Notes: generated by a model from the sequence alone, not told the origin. Shown: positions 53,002 to 61,961, counted from the stretch's first letter. The stretch is 64,000 nucleotides of DNA from JAICSD01 sp035637115 (GCA_035637115.1 DASPXV010000139.1:1-64000); one strand, 5' to 3'. Translations and numbers: made by a program.

Positions 53002-53128
53002 CTCCCGCCTGAAGGCGGAAGCTACAAAGCTCTCTCTTGGAGCCACTAAAGCTCTCTCTTGGAGCCACTAAAGCTCTCTGTTGGAGCTACTCAGTCTCTC
53101 TATTGTAGCTTCCGGCTTTAGCCGGAAG
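53002..53128. repeat. Composite repeat: inverted hairpins around a 22-bp tandem array
   Basis: Three 22-bp units AAAGCTCTCTCTTGGAGCCACT (53026-53047, 53048-53069 identical; 53070-53091 with two differences) plus a decayed fourth unit. They are flanked by two inverted copies of a GTAGCTTCCG...CGGAAG hairpin: CCGCCTGAAGGCGG at 53005-53018 and the perfect CTTCCGGC-TTTA-GCCGGAAG at 53109-53128. The right hairpin directly follows the stop of the 75-aa gene and could end the Mo-hydroxylase transcript. Confidence 0.75.
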
Positions 53129-53356
53129 TTAGTGCTCGCAGCAGCCTCTGCCGTGACCGCACGCTTCGGCATTCACAGGAAGCCCATCCGGGCCAAACGC
53201 CTTCTGCGTGCAGGCGCACCAGAAAGCGGTCGCCTCGATAGGGTCGCGGTAGAGCGCCATCTCCTCCGGGTGCGAGTCCGCCTCAGCGTACATCCCCTTG
53301 TGCCGGAGCTTCACGCAGTGTGACGGCCCGACATGGCGCGAATGCAAGGTGTTCAT
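53129..53356 (-). CDS. 75-aa Cys/His-rich protein at end of Mo-hydroxylase operon
   Basis: 75 aa with six cysteines (14, 47, 49, 66, 72, 73), a C-terminal CGHGRGCCEH and no signal peptide. The ATG overlaps the FAD-subunit stop by 4 nt, so it is the last cistron of the operon. Cys-x-Cys and Cys-Cys placement suggests metal or cluster binding. It could be a maturation factor or a small fourth component. I recognise no family. The DPIEATAFWCACTQKAFGPD core looks conserved-protein-like and lacks low complexity. Confidence 0.65.
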   Translation of the reverse strand: MNTLHSRHVGPSHCVKLRHKGMYAEADSHPEEMALYRDPIEATAFWCACTQKAFGPDGLPVNAEACGHGRGCCEH

Positions 53357-54342
53357 GCCCAGTTCCCCTTCAGCCCGGCGGCCAGCATGATTGCGCGCTT
53401 CACCGTGGTGCGCGCGATCTGGATCTTGTAGGCGTTTAGCGTCATCGCCTTGGCGCCCTGCACCGCGGCGTCCGCCGCTTCCATCGCGAGCTGTTCGGTG
53501 ATCGCCTTCCCGGCGAGCGCTCGCTCTGCGCCAGATGCGCGCCACGGAATCGGCGCCACCGCGCCCATGACGACGCGGGCGCCGCGAATCGTGGTTCCGC
53601 TCATGTCGAGCGCGACGGTTGCGGTCGCGAGCGGCCAGTCGTGCGACTGCTTGTAGCGCACTTCGTACGTCGCGCTCTTCGCACCCCCGGGCGCCGGAAG
53701 GATCATGTGCGTCATCAGCTCGTTCGGCTGCAGCACCGTTTCCCCGAACAGGTTGCGATCCGGCATCAGGAAGTACTCGCCGGCTGGCACTTCGCGTTCG
53801 CCCGCTGGCCCCGCCACCCGGAACTTCGCGCCGAGCGCAACGGCTGGAACCGCAAGGCTCGACGGATGCACGATGTGACACGGACCATCGCCGAAGATCG
53901 CGTGGTACTGGTTTTCGCCGTCGACGGCGAAGCAACGCGAACCGCCCTTCTTGAGGCAGTCGAATTCTTCGTTGCGGAAGTACCAGCAGCGCGGACGCTG
54001 GTTGATGTTCCCCCCCACCGTGCCCGCATTGCGGATCTGTGGCGTACCGACTTCGGCCGCCGCCTGCGCGAGCGCCGGATACATCCGCGCGACGTCCGCG
54101 TGCGCGGCGAGATCCGCGACCGTGACAGCCGCGCCAATGCGCAGCCCGCCGTCAGCCGTTTTCGCGATCGCCTTGTCGAGGTTCTTCACGTTGACGAGCC
54201 GATCCGGCTGCGCGATGTAGTCCTTCATCAGCGCGAGCAGATCCATCCCGCCAGCCACGGGCAGGAACTTGCCGCGCTCGGGGCCGAGGGCCGCGATGGC
54301 TTCCTTCTCGTTCGCGGCGTTGACGTATGCAAAGGGCTTCAC
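53353..54342 (-). CDS. FAD-binding subunit of xanthine-dehydrogenase-type enzyme
   Basis: 329 aa. A CoxM/XdhB-like FAD domain with PVAGGMDLLALMKD, IRNAGTVGGNINQRPRCWYF and the C-terminal CO dehydrogenase flavoprotein domain. A Cys/Arg-containing insert (FDCLKKGGSRCFAVDGENQY) is typical of the 4-hydroxybenzoyl-CoA-reductase/XDH-like subgroup that may bind a further [4Fe-4S]. It carries electrons between the iron-sulfur subunit and an acceptor. It overlaps the Mo-subunit gene by 4 nt and the small Cys-rich gene by 4 nt. Confidence 0.93.
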   Translation of the reverse strand: MKPFAYVNAANEKEAIAALGPERGKFLPVAGGMDLLALMKDYIAQPDRLVNVKNLDKAIAKTADGGLRIGAAVTVADLAAHADVARMYPALAQAAAEVGTPQIRNAGTVGGNINQRPRCWYFRNEEFDCLKKGGSRCFAVDGENQYHAIFGDGPCHIVHPSSLAVPAVALGAKFRVAGPAGEREVPAGEYFLMPDRNLFGETVLQPNELMTHMILPAPGGAKSATYEVRYKQSHDWPLATATVALDMSGTTIRGARVVMGAVAPIPWRASGAERALAGKAITEQLAMEAADAAVQGAKAMTLNAYKIQIARTTVKRAIMLAAGLKGNWA

Positions 54343-56576
54343 AGCGTCCCTCCCGCGCGCTCCTGCTGGAGTGCCGCCAGCACCGTATCGGGTGTTACAG
54401 GCAATTTCCTGATGCGCACGCCGGTCGCGTTCGAGACGGCGTTGGCAATCGCCGCCGCCGTGGAGATGACGGGCGGCTCGCCAAGGCCGATGACGCCACG
54501 GTCCGGCTGATCGACGAGTGTGATGTCGATCACCGGGATGTCAGAGATCCCCGGCACCAGGTACCACTCCATGTTCGGGTTCACCATCTTCGCGGTGTTG
54601 CGATCGAGGATGCGGTTCTCGAACAGCGCGAAGCCGAGCCCCATGATGATGCCGCCGTACATCTGGCTCTCGGCGGTCAGCTTGTCGACGATCATCCCGC
54701 AGTCCTGGACCGACACTATTTTCTTCACGCGCGTCACGCCGGTCTCGATATCCACTTCGACGTCCGCAAATTGCACGCCGCTGGTTCCCACGCTCGAGAG
54801 TCCCTGCGTCCATTCGCCATTCGCCTGGATCGGCGTCGTCCCCAGCAGCTTGCACGCATCCTTCCAGGCCATCCCCTTTGCGGGCGTGCCCTTCACCTGG
54901 ATGCGTCCTCCCTTGGCTTCCAGCGCGTCGGCCGTCACGCCAAGCTGCGGCGCCACGCGCGTGAACAGTTCCTTCAGCGCATTCTCCGCGGACACGCGCA
55001 CGGTTGGGGAGACCGATCCAACGGTGATGCTGCCGCCGCTGCCTGGAGCGAAGGGATAGTTCGTGTCGCCAATCGCCGCGGTGACGGCGTTCAGCGGCAG
55101 TCCCATCGTTTCCGCCGCGATCATCGCGATAACCGTACGGGTGCCGGTGCCGATGTCCTGCGTCGAGATTTTGGTCGTGACGCTGCCATCAGGCTGGATT
55201 TCGCACATCGCGCGCGTGGAGCGATTGCCGCCGCCGGCCCACCGGTTCGCCGCGCAGCCGAGGCCGCGCTTGATCGGTCCCGCAGTGGCGTCGCCTGTGG
55301 GGTGCCGGCGGTTCCAGCCGATCTTCTCGGCACCGATGGGGAAATATTTCTTCCACTGGTAGTTTGGCGCCTCCGGCTGCACGTTGCGCATGCGCAGCTC
55401 GAGGGGATCCATGCGGAGCCGATCCGCGAGCTCGTCGATCACCGTTTCAGTAATGAAGCACGCCTGCGGATGGCCCGGTGCGCGGAACGCGCGCTGAGGA
55501 CCGGCGTTCGTATAGACGTCGCGGTGCGACTGCCGGCGCGCGGGGAAGACGTAGACGTTGTACGGCACGGTGAAGCCGGCGCCCTGCCCCGCGCCACCGG
55601 TGCCCCAGGTTTCCGAATCCCATGCCAGGAACTTGCCTTGCGCGTCCACGCCGGCCTTCACCTTCGCGAATGCAGACGGCCGGTTCCCGGTGATCAGGTG
55701 CTCGTGCTTGCGATCGAGCATGATCTTCACCGGCGCGCCCGCCGCTTTTGCCAGCTTCGCGGCGATCACGAGCTGCACGTCCGCACCGAGCTTGCTGCCG
55801 AATCCTCCGCCCATGTACTCGGTGATCACGCGCGCGTTCGGCTTCGGGATGCCGAGCGCGTCCGCGATGCCGTCACGCGACGCGTTCACGCCCTGCGTCG
55901 ACACGTACATCGTGAGCTTGTCGCCTTCCCACTCGGCGATCCCGCCATGCGTTTCCAGCGACGTGTGGGTCTGCACTTGCGTTGCGTACACGCCTTCGAC
56001 GATGTGGGCCGCTGTCTTCAGCGCAGCCTCTACGTCCCCTTCGGCGGACGTATTGACTTTCGAAACATTCCCTGACGAGAACGCCTGCGGCGCGTTCGGA
56101 CTCATCGCCTGCTCGACCGTCGCGAGCGGCTGGAGCACTTCGTACTCCACTTTGATCAGACGCATCGCGTCGCGCGCGGCCTCTTCCGTGATCGCGGCGA
56201 CTGCGGCAACTTCCTCACCCTGGTAGTTGATAGTCGCCTTCGCGGGGTCCGCCGGATCCTTGATGACGATCGCCGCCTTCACTCCAGGGACGGCTTTCGC
56301 GGCGGCGAGATCGATGGCCTTCACGCGCGCGCGCGGATGCGGCGATCCGAGGATCTCGCCGTAGAGCATGCCGGGCCGGATGATGTCGTAGCTGTACTTC
56401 GCCCGTCCGGCGGCCTTGTCCGGACCGTCGAGACGTTTGATCGACTTGCCGAGGAGCACGCGATCCGCGACGGGCGGCCAGCTGCGCGGCGGACCGGCGG
56501 GGGGCTGCTGCACTTGCTGCTGCGGCTGTCCTCCGCCTGCTGGCGGCGGCGCGGGCGGCTGCTGCTGCTTAGCCAC
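54339..56576 (-). CDS. Molybdopterin-binding subunit of xanthine-dehydrogenase-type enzyme
   Basis: 745 aa. After an unusual Gln/Pro/Gly-rich N-terminus (residues 1-36), the chain has GKSIKRLDGPDKAAGRAKYSYD, YMGGGFGSKLGADVQ for Mo-cofactor contact and GQRAFRAPGHPQ-like NAGPQRAFRAPGHPQ. The C-terminal region has GLGEPPVISTAAAIANAV with the catalytic Glu near GEPP. It oxidises purines, aldehydes or N-heterocycles. Overlaps of 4 nt and 8 nt place it in a four-gene enzyme operon. Confidence 0.93.
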   Translation of the reverse strand: MAKQQQPPAPPPAGGGQPQQQVQQPPAGPPRSWPPVADRVLLGKSIKRLDGPDKAAGRAKYSYDIIRPGMLYGEILGSPHPRARVKAIDLAAAKAVPGVKAAIVIKDPADPAKATINYQGEEVAAVAAITEEAARDAMRLIKVEYEVLQPLATVEQAMSPNAPQAFSSGNVSKVNTSAEGDVEAALKTAAHIVEGVYATQVQTHTSLETHGGIAEWEGDKLTMYVSTQGVNASRDGIADALGIPKPNARVITEYMGGGFGSKLGADVQLVIAAKLAKAAGAPVKIMLDRKHEHLITGNRPSAFAKVKAGVDAQGKFLAWDSETWGTGGAGQGAGFTVPYNVYVFPARRQSHRDVYTNAGPQRAFRAPGHPQACFITETVIDELADRLRMDPLELRMRNVQPEAPNYQWKKYFPIGAEKIGWNRRHPTGDATAGPIKRGLGCAANRWAGGGNRSTRAMCEIQPDGSVTTKISTQDIGTGTRTVIAMIAAETMGLPLNAVTAAIGDTNYPFAPGSGGSITVGSVSPTVRVSAENALKELFTRVAPQLGVTADALEAKGGRIQVKGTPAKGMAWKDACKLLGTTPIQANGEWTQGLSSVGTSGVQFADVEVDIETGVTRVKKIVSVQDCGMIVDKLTAESQMYGGIIMGLGFALFENRILDRNTAKMVNPNMEWYLVPGISDIPVIDITLVDQPDRGVIGLGEPPVISTAAAIANAVSNATGVRIRKLPVTPDTVLAALQQERAGGTL

Positions 56577-57177
56577 GCTTCACCCCCGAATTCAACGCGG
56601 CTTCGAGCACGCGGACGTAGGTGCCGCAGCGGCAGATGTTGCCGTCGAGCGCGCGTTTCGCCTGCTCGGCGGTCGGGTTCGGCGTCTTCTCGAGAAGCGC
56701 GACCGTCGCGGTGACGAAGCCCGGCGTGCAGAAGCCGCACATCAGGCCGTCCTTCTCGCAGAACGCCTGCTGCACGGGATGCAGCACGGTGCCCTGCGTG
56801 AAACTCTCCACGGTCCGAATCTTCTTGCCCTGCGCTTCGATTGCGAGCGTCGAGCAGGCGTAGATCGTCTTGCCGTCGACGATCATCGTGCACGCGCCGC
56901 ACGCGCCGCGATCGCAGACGCGCTTCACACCGGTCATCGGTGGATTGAACCGCGTCCGCAACGCGTCGAGCAGCGTCACGCGAGGCTCGATCTCGAGCCG
57001 GTGCACCTGGCCGTTGACGTTCAGCGTCACCGGCACGGGGCCGGGACCGAGAACGTTGACGCCCTGCGCGTCCACCGCGGGAGCTTTGGCGAGCACGCCC
57101 GCCGCGACGCCACCGGCGCCCACGGTTTTCAGAAAGCTACGCCGGCTGAAGCCCGGCTCGTCTTTACGTCTGGGCAT
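56569..57177 (-). CDS. [2Fe-2S] subunit of xanthine-dehydrogenase-type enzyme, Tat-exported
   Basis: 202 aa. Tat leader SRRSFLKTVGAGGVAAGVLAKA (residues ~11-33). The ferredoxin motif CDRGACGACTMI with a following Cys, then CGFC and CRC, provide ligands for two [2Fe-2S] clusters. Here the small subunit carries the Tat signal and should drag the Mo and FAD subunits to the periplasm. In the other locus (11668-14342) the large subunit carries it. It is the first gene of the enzyme operon, 37 nt after DoxX. Confidence 0.94.
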   Translation of the reverse strand: MPRRKDEPGFSRRSFLKTVGAGGVAAGVLAKAPAVDAQGVNVLGPGPVPVTLNVNGQVHRLEIEPRVTLLDALRTRFNPPMTGVKRVCDRGACGACTMIVDGKTIYACSTLAIEAQGKKIRTVESFTQGTVLHPVQQAFCEKDGLMCGFCTPGFVTATVALLEKTPNPTAEQAKRALDGNICRCGTYVRVLEAALNSGVKRG

Positions 57178-57214
57178 TGGAAAAACCTTTCGACATCGCG
57201 CGATTCTACTGCAG

Positions 57215-57682
57215 CTAGACCTTCCTCATTCGCGCGCGGCCGCGCGCTCTCGCTTCCTGGGTCTGGCTGCGCCACTCGTCCACTGATAGGCCGCCGGAGC
57301 CACTCAGCATGAGGCACAGGAGACCTCCGAACAGGACGAGCGCGTACTCGATGCCGTGACCGCGTCCGCCGGTGCCGCTCCAGTTCATGAAAAAGCCGTT
57401 CGCGTAGTGGACTTTCCAGATCGCGACACCCATGTCGATCGCCAGCGCCAGCGATACCCATGGCGTTAACCAGCCCAGCATCAAGAGGATGCCGCCGCCG
57501 AGCTCAGTAACTGTCAAAAGAATGGCCAGCGGGTACGCAAAGGGCAGTCCGAGGCTGGTCAGCAGCCGGGCAGTGCCGTTCAGGCCTGGCCCGCCCCACA
57601 GTCCGAGCAGCTTCTGCAAGCCGTGGGCAATGAATACCGCCGCTGTACACAAGCGGAGCGCGGTCAGCCCGTACGGTCGCAT
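57215..57682 (-). CDS. DoxX-family membrane protein
   Basis: 155 aa with four hydrophobic segments. DoxX signatures are ALRLCTAAVFIAHGLQKLLGLWGG and ELGGGILLMLGWLTPW. DoxX/DoxD-type proteins associate with quinone-linked oxidation in several contexts. Standing just upstream of a periplasmic Mo-hydroxylase operon, it might link electrons to quinone. That link is inferred from position only. Confidence 0.85.
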   Translation of the reverse strand: MRPYGLTALRLCTAAVFIAHGLQKLLGLWGGPGLNGTARLLTSLGLPFAYPLAILLTVTELGGGILLMLGWLTPWVSLALAIDMGVAIWKVHYANGFFMNWSGTGGRGHGIEYALVLFGGLLCLMLSGSGGLSVDEWRSQTQEARARGRARMRKV

Positions 57683-57787
57683 TCCCGCGTATTTTGCACC
57701 AGGAATGGTGCTTTTGGCTTTCCCACCTTCGCACGCGCGTGAAATACTGCGCGTGCTGCGGTGGGCTGTTCAGATTCTGGAGGCCGG

Positions 57788-59071
57788 ATGATCACCAGAC
57801 GCAATTTCCTCAGGGCCGGGACGACGAGCGCCGTGGCGCTTACCGCGTTCACGAACGAGAGTCTCGCGCGCGTTGCCGCGGCCACCGCGCGCGCGGCGGA
57901 AATCGCGCCGACGGATCTCGCCGGCGACGAAACGTACTGGCGCGAGATCCAGCAGGCGTTCACGCTCGATCGCACGCTCATCAACTTGAACAACGGCGGC
58001 TGCTGCCCGAGTCCGCGCGTCGTCCACGAAGCCTTCAAGCGATACCTCGACATCTCGAACCAGTCGCCCGTGTACCACATGTGGCAGATTCTGGAACCGA
58101 ACATCGAGACGGTGCGGCGCCGGCTCGCGGCGGAGTTCGGCTGCAGCACCGAGGAGATGGCGATCACGCGCAACGCCAGCGAAGCGCTGCAGATCGCGCA
58201 GCTGGGAATTGATTTGAAGGCGGGCGACGAGATCGTGACGACGAATCAGGATTACGGGCGCATGCTCGACACGTGGGACCAGCGCGTCCGACGCGAAGGC
58301 ATCACCATGAAGAAGATTTCCTTCCCGGTGCCGCCGCCGTCAATGGACGATCTCGCCGATCGGCTCGTCTCGGCGATCGGTCCGAGGACGAAGGTCCTGC
58401 ACTTCTGCCACATCACGAACCTCACCGGGCAGATCTTCCCCGTAAAGAAGATCTGCGACGCCGCGCGCGCGAAAGGCGTGAAGACAATCGTCGATGGCGC
58501 GCATGCGTTCGCGCACTTTCCCTACAAGGCGTCGGACCTCGGGTGTGACTACTACGGCACGAGCCTTCACAAGTGGCTCCTCGCGCCAATCGGAACCGGG
58601 TTCCTGTACGTGCGGCGCGAGAACATCGAGGGACTGTGGGGGCTCACGCCGACAAGTGCGGGGCGCGCAAAAGACATCCGCAAGTTCGAAGAGATCGGCA
58701 CGCATCCCGCCGCGAATCACAACGCGATTGCGGAGGCGCTGAGCTTTCACGACGGGATGGGCATCGAGCGAAAGTCCGCGCGGCTGCGCTACCTGCGCAA
58801 CCGCTGGGCGGATCGGCTCAAGGCGACGGGACGCGTCAAGATCCACACGAGCATGGATCCCGCGCAGTCCTGCGCGATCGGAACGGTGCAGATCCTTGGC
58901 GTGCCGACCGGCAAGGCCGTCCAGCAGCTCTGGGAGAAATGGCGCATCATCGCGACGCCGATCGTCCACGCGGAATACGAAGGCATCCGCGTCACGCCGA
59001 ACGTCTACACGACGCTCGAGGAAATCGACACGTTCGGGGATGCGATGGAGAGGATTAGTACGGGAAGCTAA
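57788..59071 (+). CDS. Tat-exported class V aminotransferase-fold protein
   Basis: 427 aa. A Tat leader TRRNFLRAGTTSAVALTAF starts the protein. The fold type I PLP enzyme part has Asp236-Ala-His (VDGAHAF) and the aldimine Lys262 in GTSLHKWLLAPIGTG. The closest family by motif is isopenicillin-N-epimerase/kynureninase/cysteine-desulfurase-like class V. GGAGG precedes the ATG. An exported PLP enzyme presumably binds PLP before Tat transport. The substrate is unknown; amino-acid epimerisation or elimination is possible. Confidence 0.87.
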   Translation: MITRRNFLRAGTTSAVALTAFTNESLARVAAATARAAEIAPTDLAGDETYWREIQQAFTLDRTLINLNNGGCCPSPRVVHEAFKRYLDISNQSPVYHMWQILEPNIETVRRRLAAEFGCSTEEMAITRNASEALQIAQLGIDLKAGDEIVTTNQDYGRMLDTWDQRVRREGITMKKISFPVPPPSMDDLADRLVSAIGPRTKVLHFCHITNLTGQIFPVKKICDAARAKGVKTIVDGAHAFAHFPYKASDLGCDYYGTSLHKWLLAPIGTGFLYVRRENIEGLWGLTPTSAGRAKDIRKFEEIGTHPAANHNAIAEALSFHDGMGIERKSARLRYLRNRWADRLKATGRVKIHTSMDPAQSCAIGTVQILGVPTGKAVQQLWEKWRIIATPIVHAEYEGIRVTPNVYTTLEEIDTFGDAMERISTGS

Positions 59072-59095
59072 CGCTTGTCGGGCAGGGGTCTGGCG

Positions 59096-59141
59096 CTGTC
59101 GGGCAGGGGCAGGAACTCTGCCCATGCCCTCTGTCCGACAG
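59096..59141. terminator. Bidirectional terminator-like hairpin
   Basis: CTGTCGG...CCGACAG arms with additional CAG/GGCA pairing around an ACTC loop, between convergent genes whose stops lie 25 and 5 bases away. A direct copy of TGTCGGGCAGGGG lies just before it (59077-59089). Confidence 0.55.
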
Positions 59142-59145
59142 GTGC

Positions 59146-60618
59146 TTATTTCATCAATTTGCCGTCCGCGTCGAACATCTGCACGGTGCCGAGCTTCTTC
59201 AGCGCGGGTTCTACCTTCGCCTGGTCTCCCACCGCGACGATCTGCAGTCGGTCCGGCGCGAAGTACTTCTGCGCGACGCGCTGGATGTCGGCCGCGGTCA
59301 CCGCCTCGATGCGTGACGCGTACGTGTCCCAGTAGTCCGCCGGCAGCTTATAGATGTAGCGATCGATGTAGTTGTTGAGGATCGCGCCCGGACTCTCCAG
59401 CAGGAGCGCGAAGCTGCCGACGATCGCTTTCTTCGCGTCGGCGAGCTCCTTCTCCGTGACCGGCGTCTCGCGCATCTGCTTGATGTCCGCGATCAGATCC
59501 GTCAGCGCGGCGTCCGTCACTTCCGACCGCACGTCTGTTGCCGCCGTCCACGGTCCGCGGACGCGGCTCGACGTGAAGAAGCTGTTCGCGCCGTAGGTGT
59601 ATCCCTTCTGCTCGCGGAGATGCTCGAACAGCCGTCCGGTGGCGCCACCCAGGATCCGGTTCCCAACGGTAAGCGCCTCGTAATCCGGATTCGTACGCTC
59701 AATCGCCTGCGTGCCGATGCGCAGGCTCGTCTGGACTGAGTTCGGACGCGACACCATCGAGACGCTCGGTCCACTCACTGGAGGGGGATCGGTCTGGGCC
59801 GCGATCGCCAAACCCGACTTCTTCCACGCGCCGAAAGCTGTTTCCGCCTTTTGCCTGACCTGATCGGCAGTGATGTCGCCGCTCACCGCGAGCACCGCGC
59901 GATCCGGAACGTAATGCGCCTTGTGGAACTCGACCAACGCATCGCGCGTGAGCGCGTCGAGCGCAGCAGCCGTCGGCGCCACGCGCGCGAGCGGATGATC
60001 GCCGAACACCGCCTTGTTCAAACGTTCCGAGGCGAGAAAGGACGGCTGCGTCCGATTCTGCATCAGGCCGGCGCGCGTGCGCGTCTTGTAGCGATCGATC
60101 TCGACCTGCGGAAACGACGGGTTCATCAGCACGTCCGCCATGAGGGCGAGCACGGTATCGAGGTTGTTCGTCAGGCCGCTGCCCGTCACGTTCGCAAACG
60201 GCGACGAGATCCCCGCACCAACACCGACCGAGGCCGCCAGACGATCGAGCTGCTCGGAAATCTGCTCGGACGTCTTCGTCGTCGTGCCCTCACGCATGAG
60301 CGACGCCGTGAACCCGGCGAGGCCTGGCATCGACTCCGGATCGTAGTAACCGCCCGCGCCGTCGATGATCATCTGGAAAGTGACCTGCGGCGTGCGGTGA
60401 TCTTCGAGGACGATCAGGTGGACGCCGTTCGAGAGATCCATCTCCGTCGGCTTTGGCAGCTTGACGCGCAGCACTTCCTTGTTGACGGGCGCCTTGTTCT
60501 TCAGCACCGTCCCTTCGGACTTCGTGCTCGGCGGCGGAATCCCGGCGGGCGGCTGCTGAGCGGCGAGCCCCGCCGTGAATGCGAGAGCGACGATCATGAC
60601 ACTGGCGTGGCGCTTCAT
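59146..60618 (-). CDS. M16 insulinase-like protein, non-catalytic subunit
   Basis: 490 aa with a signal peptide ending AGLAAQ. The two M16 domains are recognisable (GVHLIVLEDHRTPQVTFQ; RLFEHLREQKGYTYGANS), but the catalytic HxxEH position reads GLAGFTASLMREG. Zinc binding is therefore lost. Such proteins pair with a catalytic M16 partner, which is encoded immediately upstream (1-nt TAATG overlap). R/Y substrate-grip residues near YTYG are present. Confidence 0.9.
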   Translation of the reverse strand: MKRHASVMIVALAFTAGLAAQQPPAGIPPPSTKSEGTVLKNKAPVNKEVLRVKLPKPTEMDLSNGVHLIVLEDHRTPQVTFQMIIDGAGGYYDPESMPGLAGFTASLMREGTTTKTSEQISEQLDRLAASVGVGAGISSPFANVTGSGLTNNLDTVLALMADVLMNPSFPQVEIDRYKTRTRAGLMQNRTQPSFLASERLNKAVFGDHPLARVAPTAAALDALTRDALVEFHKAHYVPDRAVLAVSGDITADQVRQKAETAFGAWKKSGLAIAAQTDPPPVSGPSVSMVSRPNSVQTSLRIGTQAIERTNPDYEALTVGNRILGGATGRLFEHLREQKGYTYGANSFFTSSRVRGPWTAATDVRSEVTDAALTDLIADIKQMRETPVTEKELADAKKAIVGSFALLLESPGAILNNYIDRYIYKLPADYWDTYASRIEAVTAADIQRVAQKYFAPDRLQIVAVGDQAKVEPALKKLGTVQMFDADGKLMK

Positions 60619-61961
60619 TACTGGACCCCTTTCGCCGCCGCCGCCTTCGGCATCGTGACGATCACGGAGCGGTTCTCTTTTGTGAGGTACTTCTTCGCGA
60701 CGCGCTGCACGTCCCCCGCCGTCACCTTCAGGATCTGATCGGTCCGCGTGTTGATCAAGTTCGGGTTGTTGAAGAACATCGCGTACTCGCCGAGCTGAAT
60801 CGCACGGCTGAGCGTGCTCGTGACCTGCGCGGCCTGCGAGCGGCGCGCGCCGTTGTGCGCCTTTTCGATTTCCCAGTCCGCGATCGGTCCGTTCTTTATT
60901 TTCTCGATTTCTTCGTAGATCGCGGCTTCCACGTCGGCCGGGTTCTTGCCGGGCGCGACGGTCGCGAACGCGGTGAAGAGTCCTGGGCCACGCCTGTCAG
61001 CCGAGAAGATCGCGGCGCTGGTCGCGAGCTGCTTCTCGCGCACGACGACCTGGTTGATGCGCGAGCTGCGCCCCGTCGACAACACGCTCGACAACACGTC
61101 GAGCGCGGCGCTGTCGGGACTCTGCTCGGGAGGCGCGATCCAGACGATGTCCAGGCGCGGCAGCCGCGCCAGGGGATCCTCGATCGTGCTGCGACGTTCG
61201 GCGCTGTGCGGCTTCTCCGTCAGGTCGGGACGGTTCGGGTCGGGCTGGCGAACGATCGTTCCAAAGTACTTCTCGACCAGCGCCATCGTCTTTTTCGTGT
61301 CCACGTCTCCGACGATCGAGAGCACGGCATTGTTCGGCGCGTAATACGTCTTGAAGAACGTCGCCACGTCGTCCACCGACGCCGCGTTCAGATCTTCCAT
61401 GGAGCCGATGACCGAGTGGTGGTAAGCGGGATTGTCGTACGCCTGCTCGCCGGTCTTCTCGAACGTCTGTCCGTATGGCTGGTTGTCGACGCGCAGCCGG
61501 CGCTCTTCCTGCACGGCGCCGCGCTGGTTGTCGAGATTCGCCTTGTTGATATCGAGCGACCGCATGCGATCCGCCTCGAGGAACAGCGACAGCTCCAGCT
61601 GGTTCGATGGAAGGGTCTCGAAATACAGCGTGCGATCCTGGTTGGTCGTGCCGTTCATCGTGCCGCCGTTCGCGAACACGAGCGCAGGATGCTCGCCCGC
61701 CCCGACGTTCTCGGATCCCTTGAACATCATGTGTTCGAACAGGTGCGCAAACCCGGTGCGGCGCGCCTTCTCGTCGGCGGATCCAACGAAGTAGTTCACC
61801 GCGACGGAAACGGTCGGGGCCGTGTGATCCTCGGACACGATCACCCGGAGCCCGTTTTTCAGTTTGACGTCGCTGAACTTGATGACGGGGGTGTCCGCCG
61901 CGTTCACCGACACGACGGCCAGCAGCGCAGCAGCGAGCGCTACGCGGAATGCGCGAAGCAT
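60618..61961 (-). CDS. M16 insulinase-like zinc peptidase, catalytic subunit
   Basis: 447 aa. A signal peptide is followed by the inverted zinc motif HLFEH (73-77, FAHLFEHMMFKG) and the downstream Glu helix (LDNQRGAVQEERRL). It should be the active half of a periplasmic heterodimeric peptidase with the protein encoded next. GGAGGGACC precedes the ATG, 20 nt after the beta-barrel gene, so three genes form one operon. Confidence 0.94.
   Translation of the reverse strand: MLRAFRVALAAALLAVVSVNAADTPVIKFSDVKLKNGLRVIVSEDHTAPTVSVAVNYFVGSADEKARRTGFAHLFEHMMFKGSENVGAGEHPALVFANGGTMNGTTNQDRTLYFETLPSNQLELSLFLEADRMRSLDINKANLDNQRGAVQEERRLRVDNQPYGQTFEKTGEQAYDNPAYHHSVIGSMEDLNAASVDDVATFFKTYYAPNNAVLSIVGDVDTKKTMALVEKYFGTIVRQPDPNRPDLTEKPHSAERRSTIEDPLARLPRLDIVWIAPPEQSPDSAALDVLSSVLSTGRSSRINQVVVREKQLATSAAIFSADRRGPGLFTAFATVAPGKNPADVEAAIYEEIEKIKNGPIADWEIEKAHNGARRSQAAQVTSTLSRAIQLGEYAMFFNNPNLINTRTDQILKVTAGDVQRVAKKYLTKENRSVIVTMPKAAAAKGVQ

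Noticed and set aside
53357..53935. Long minus-strand frame continuing upstream of the 75-aa Cys-rich gene
   Set aside because: It is an off-frame reading of the FAD-subunit gene; only the part from the ATG at 53356 has non-shadow composition and correct coupling.
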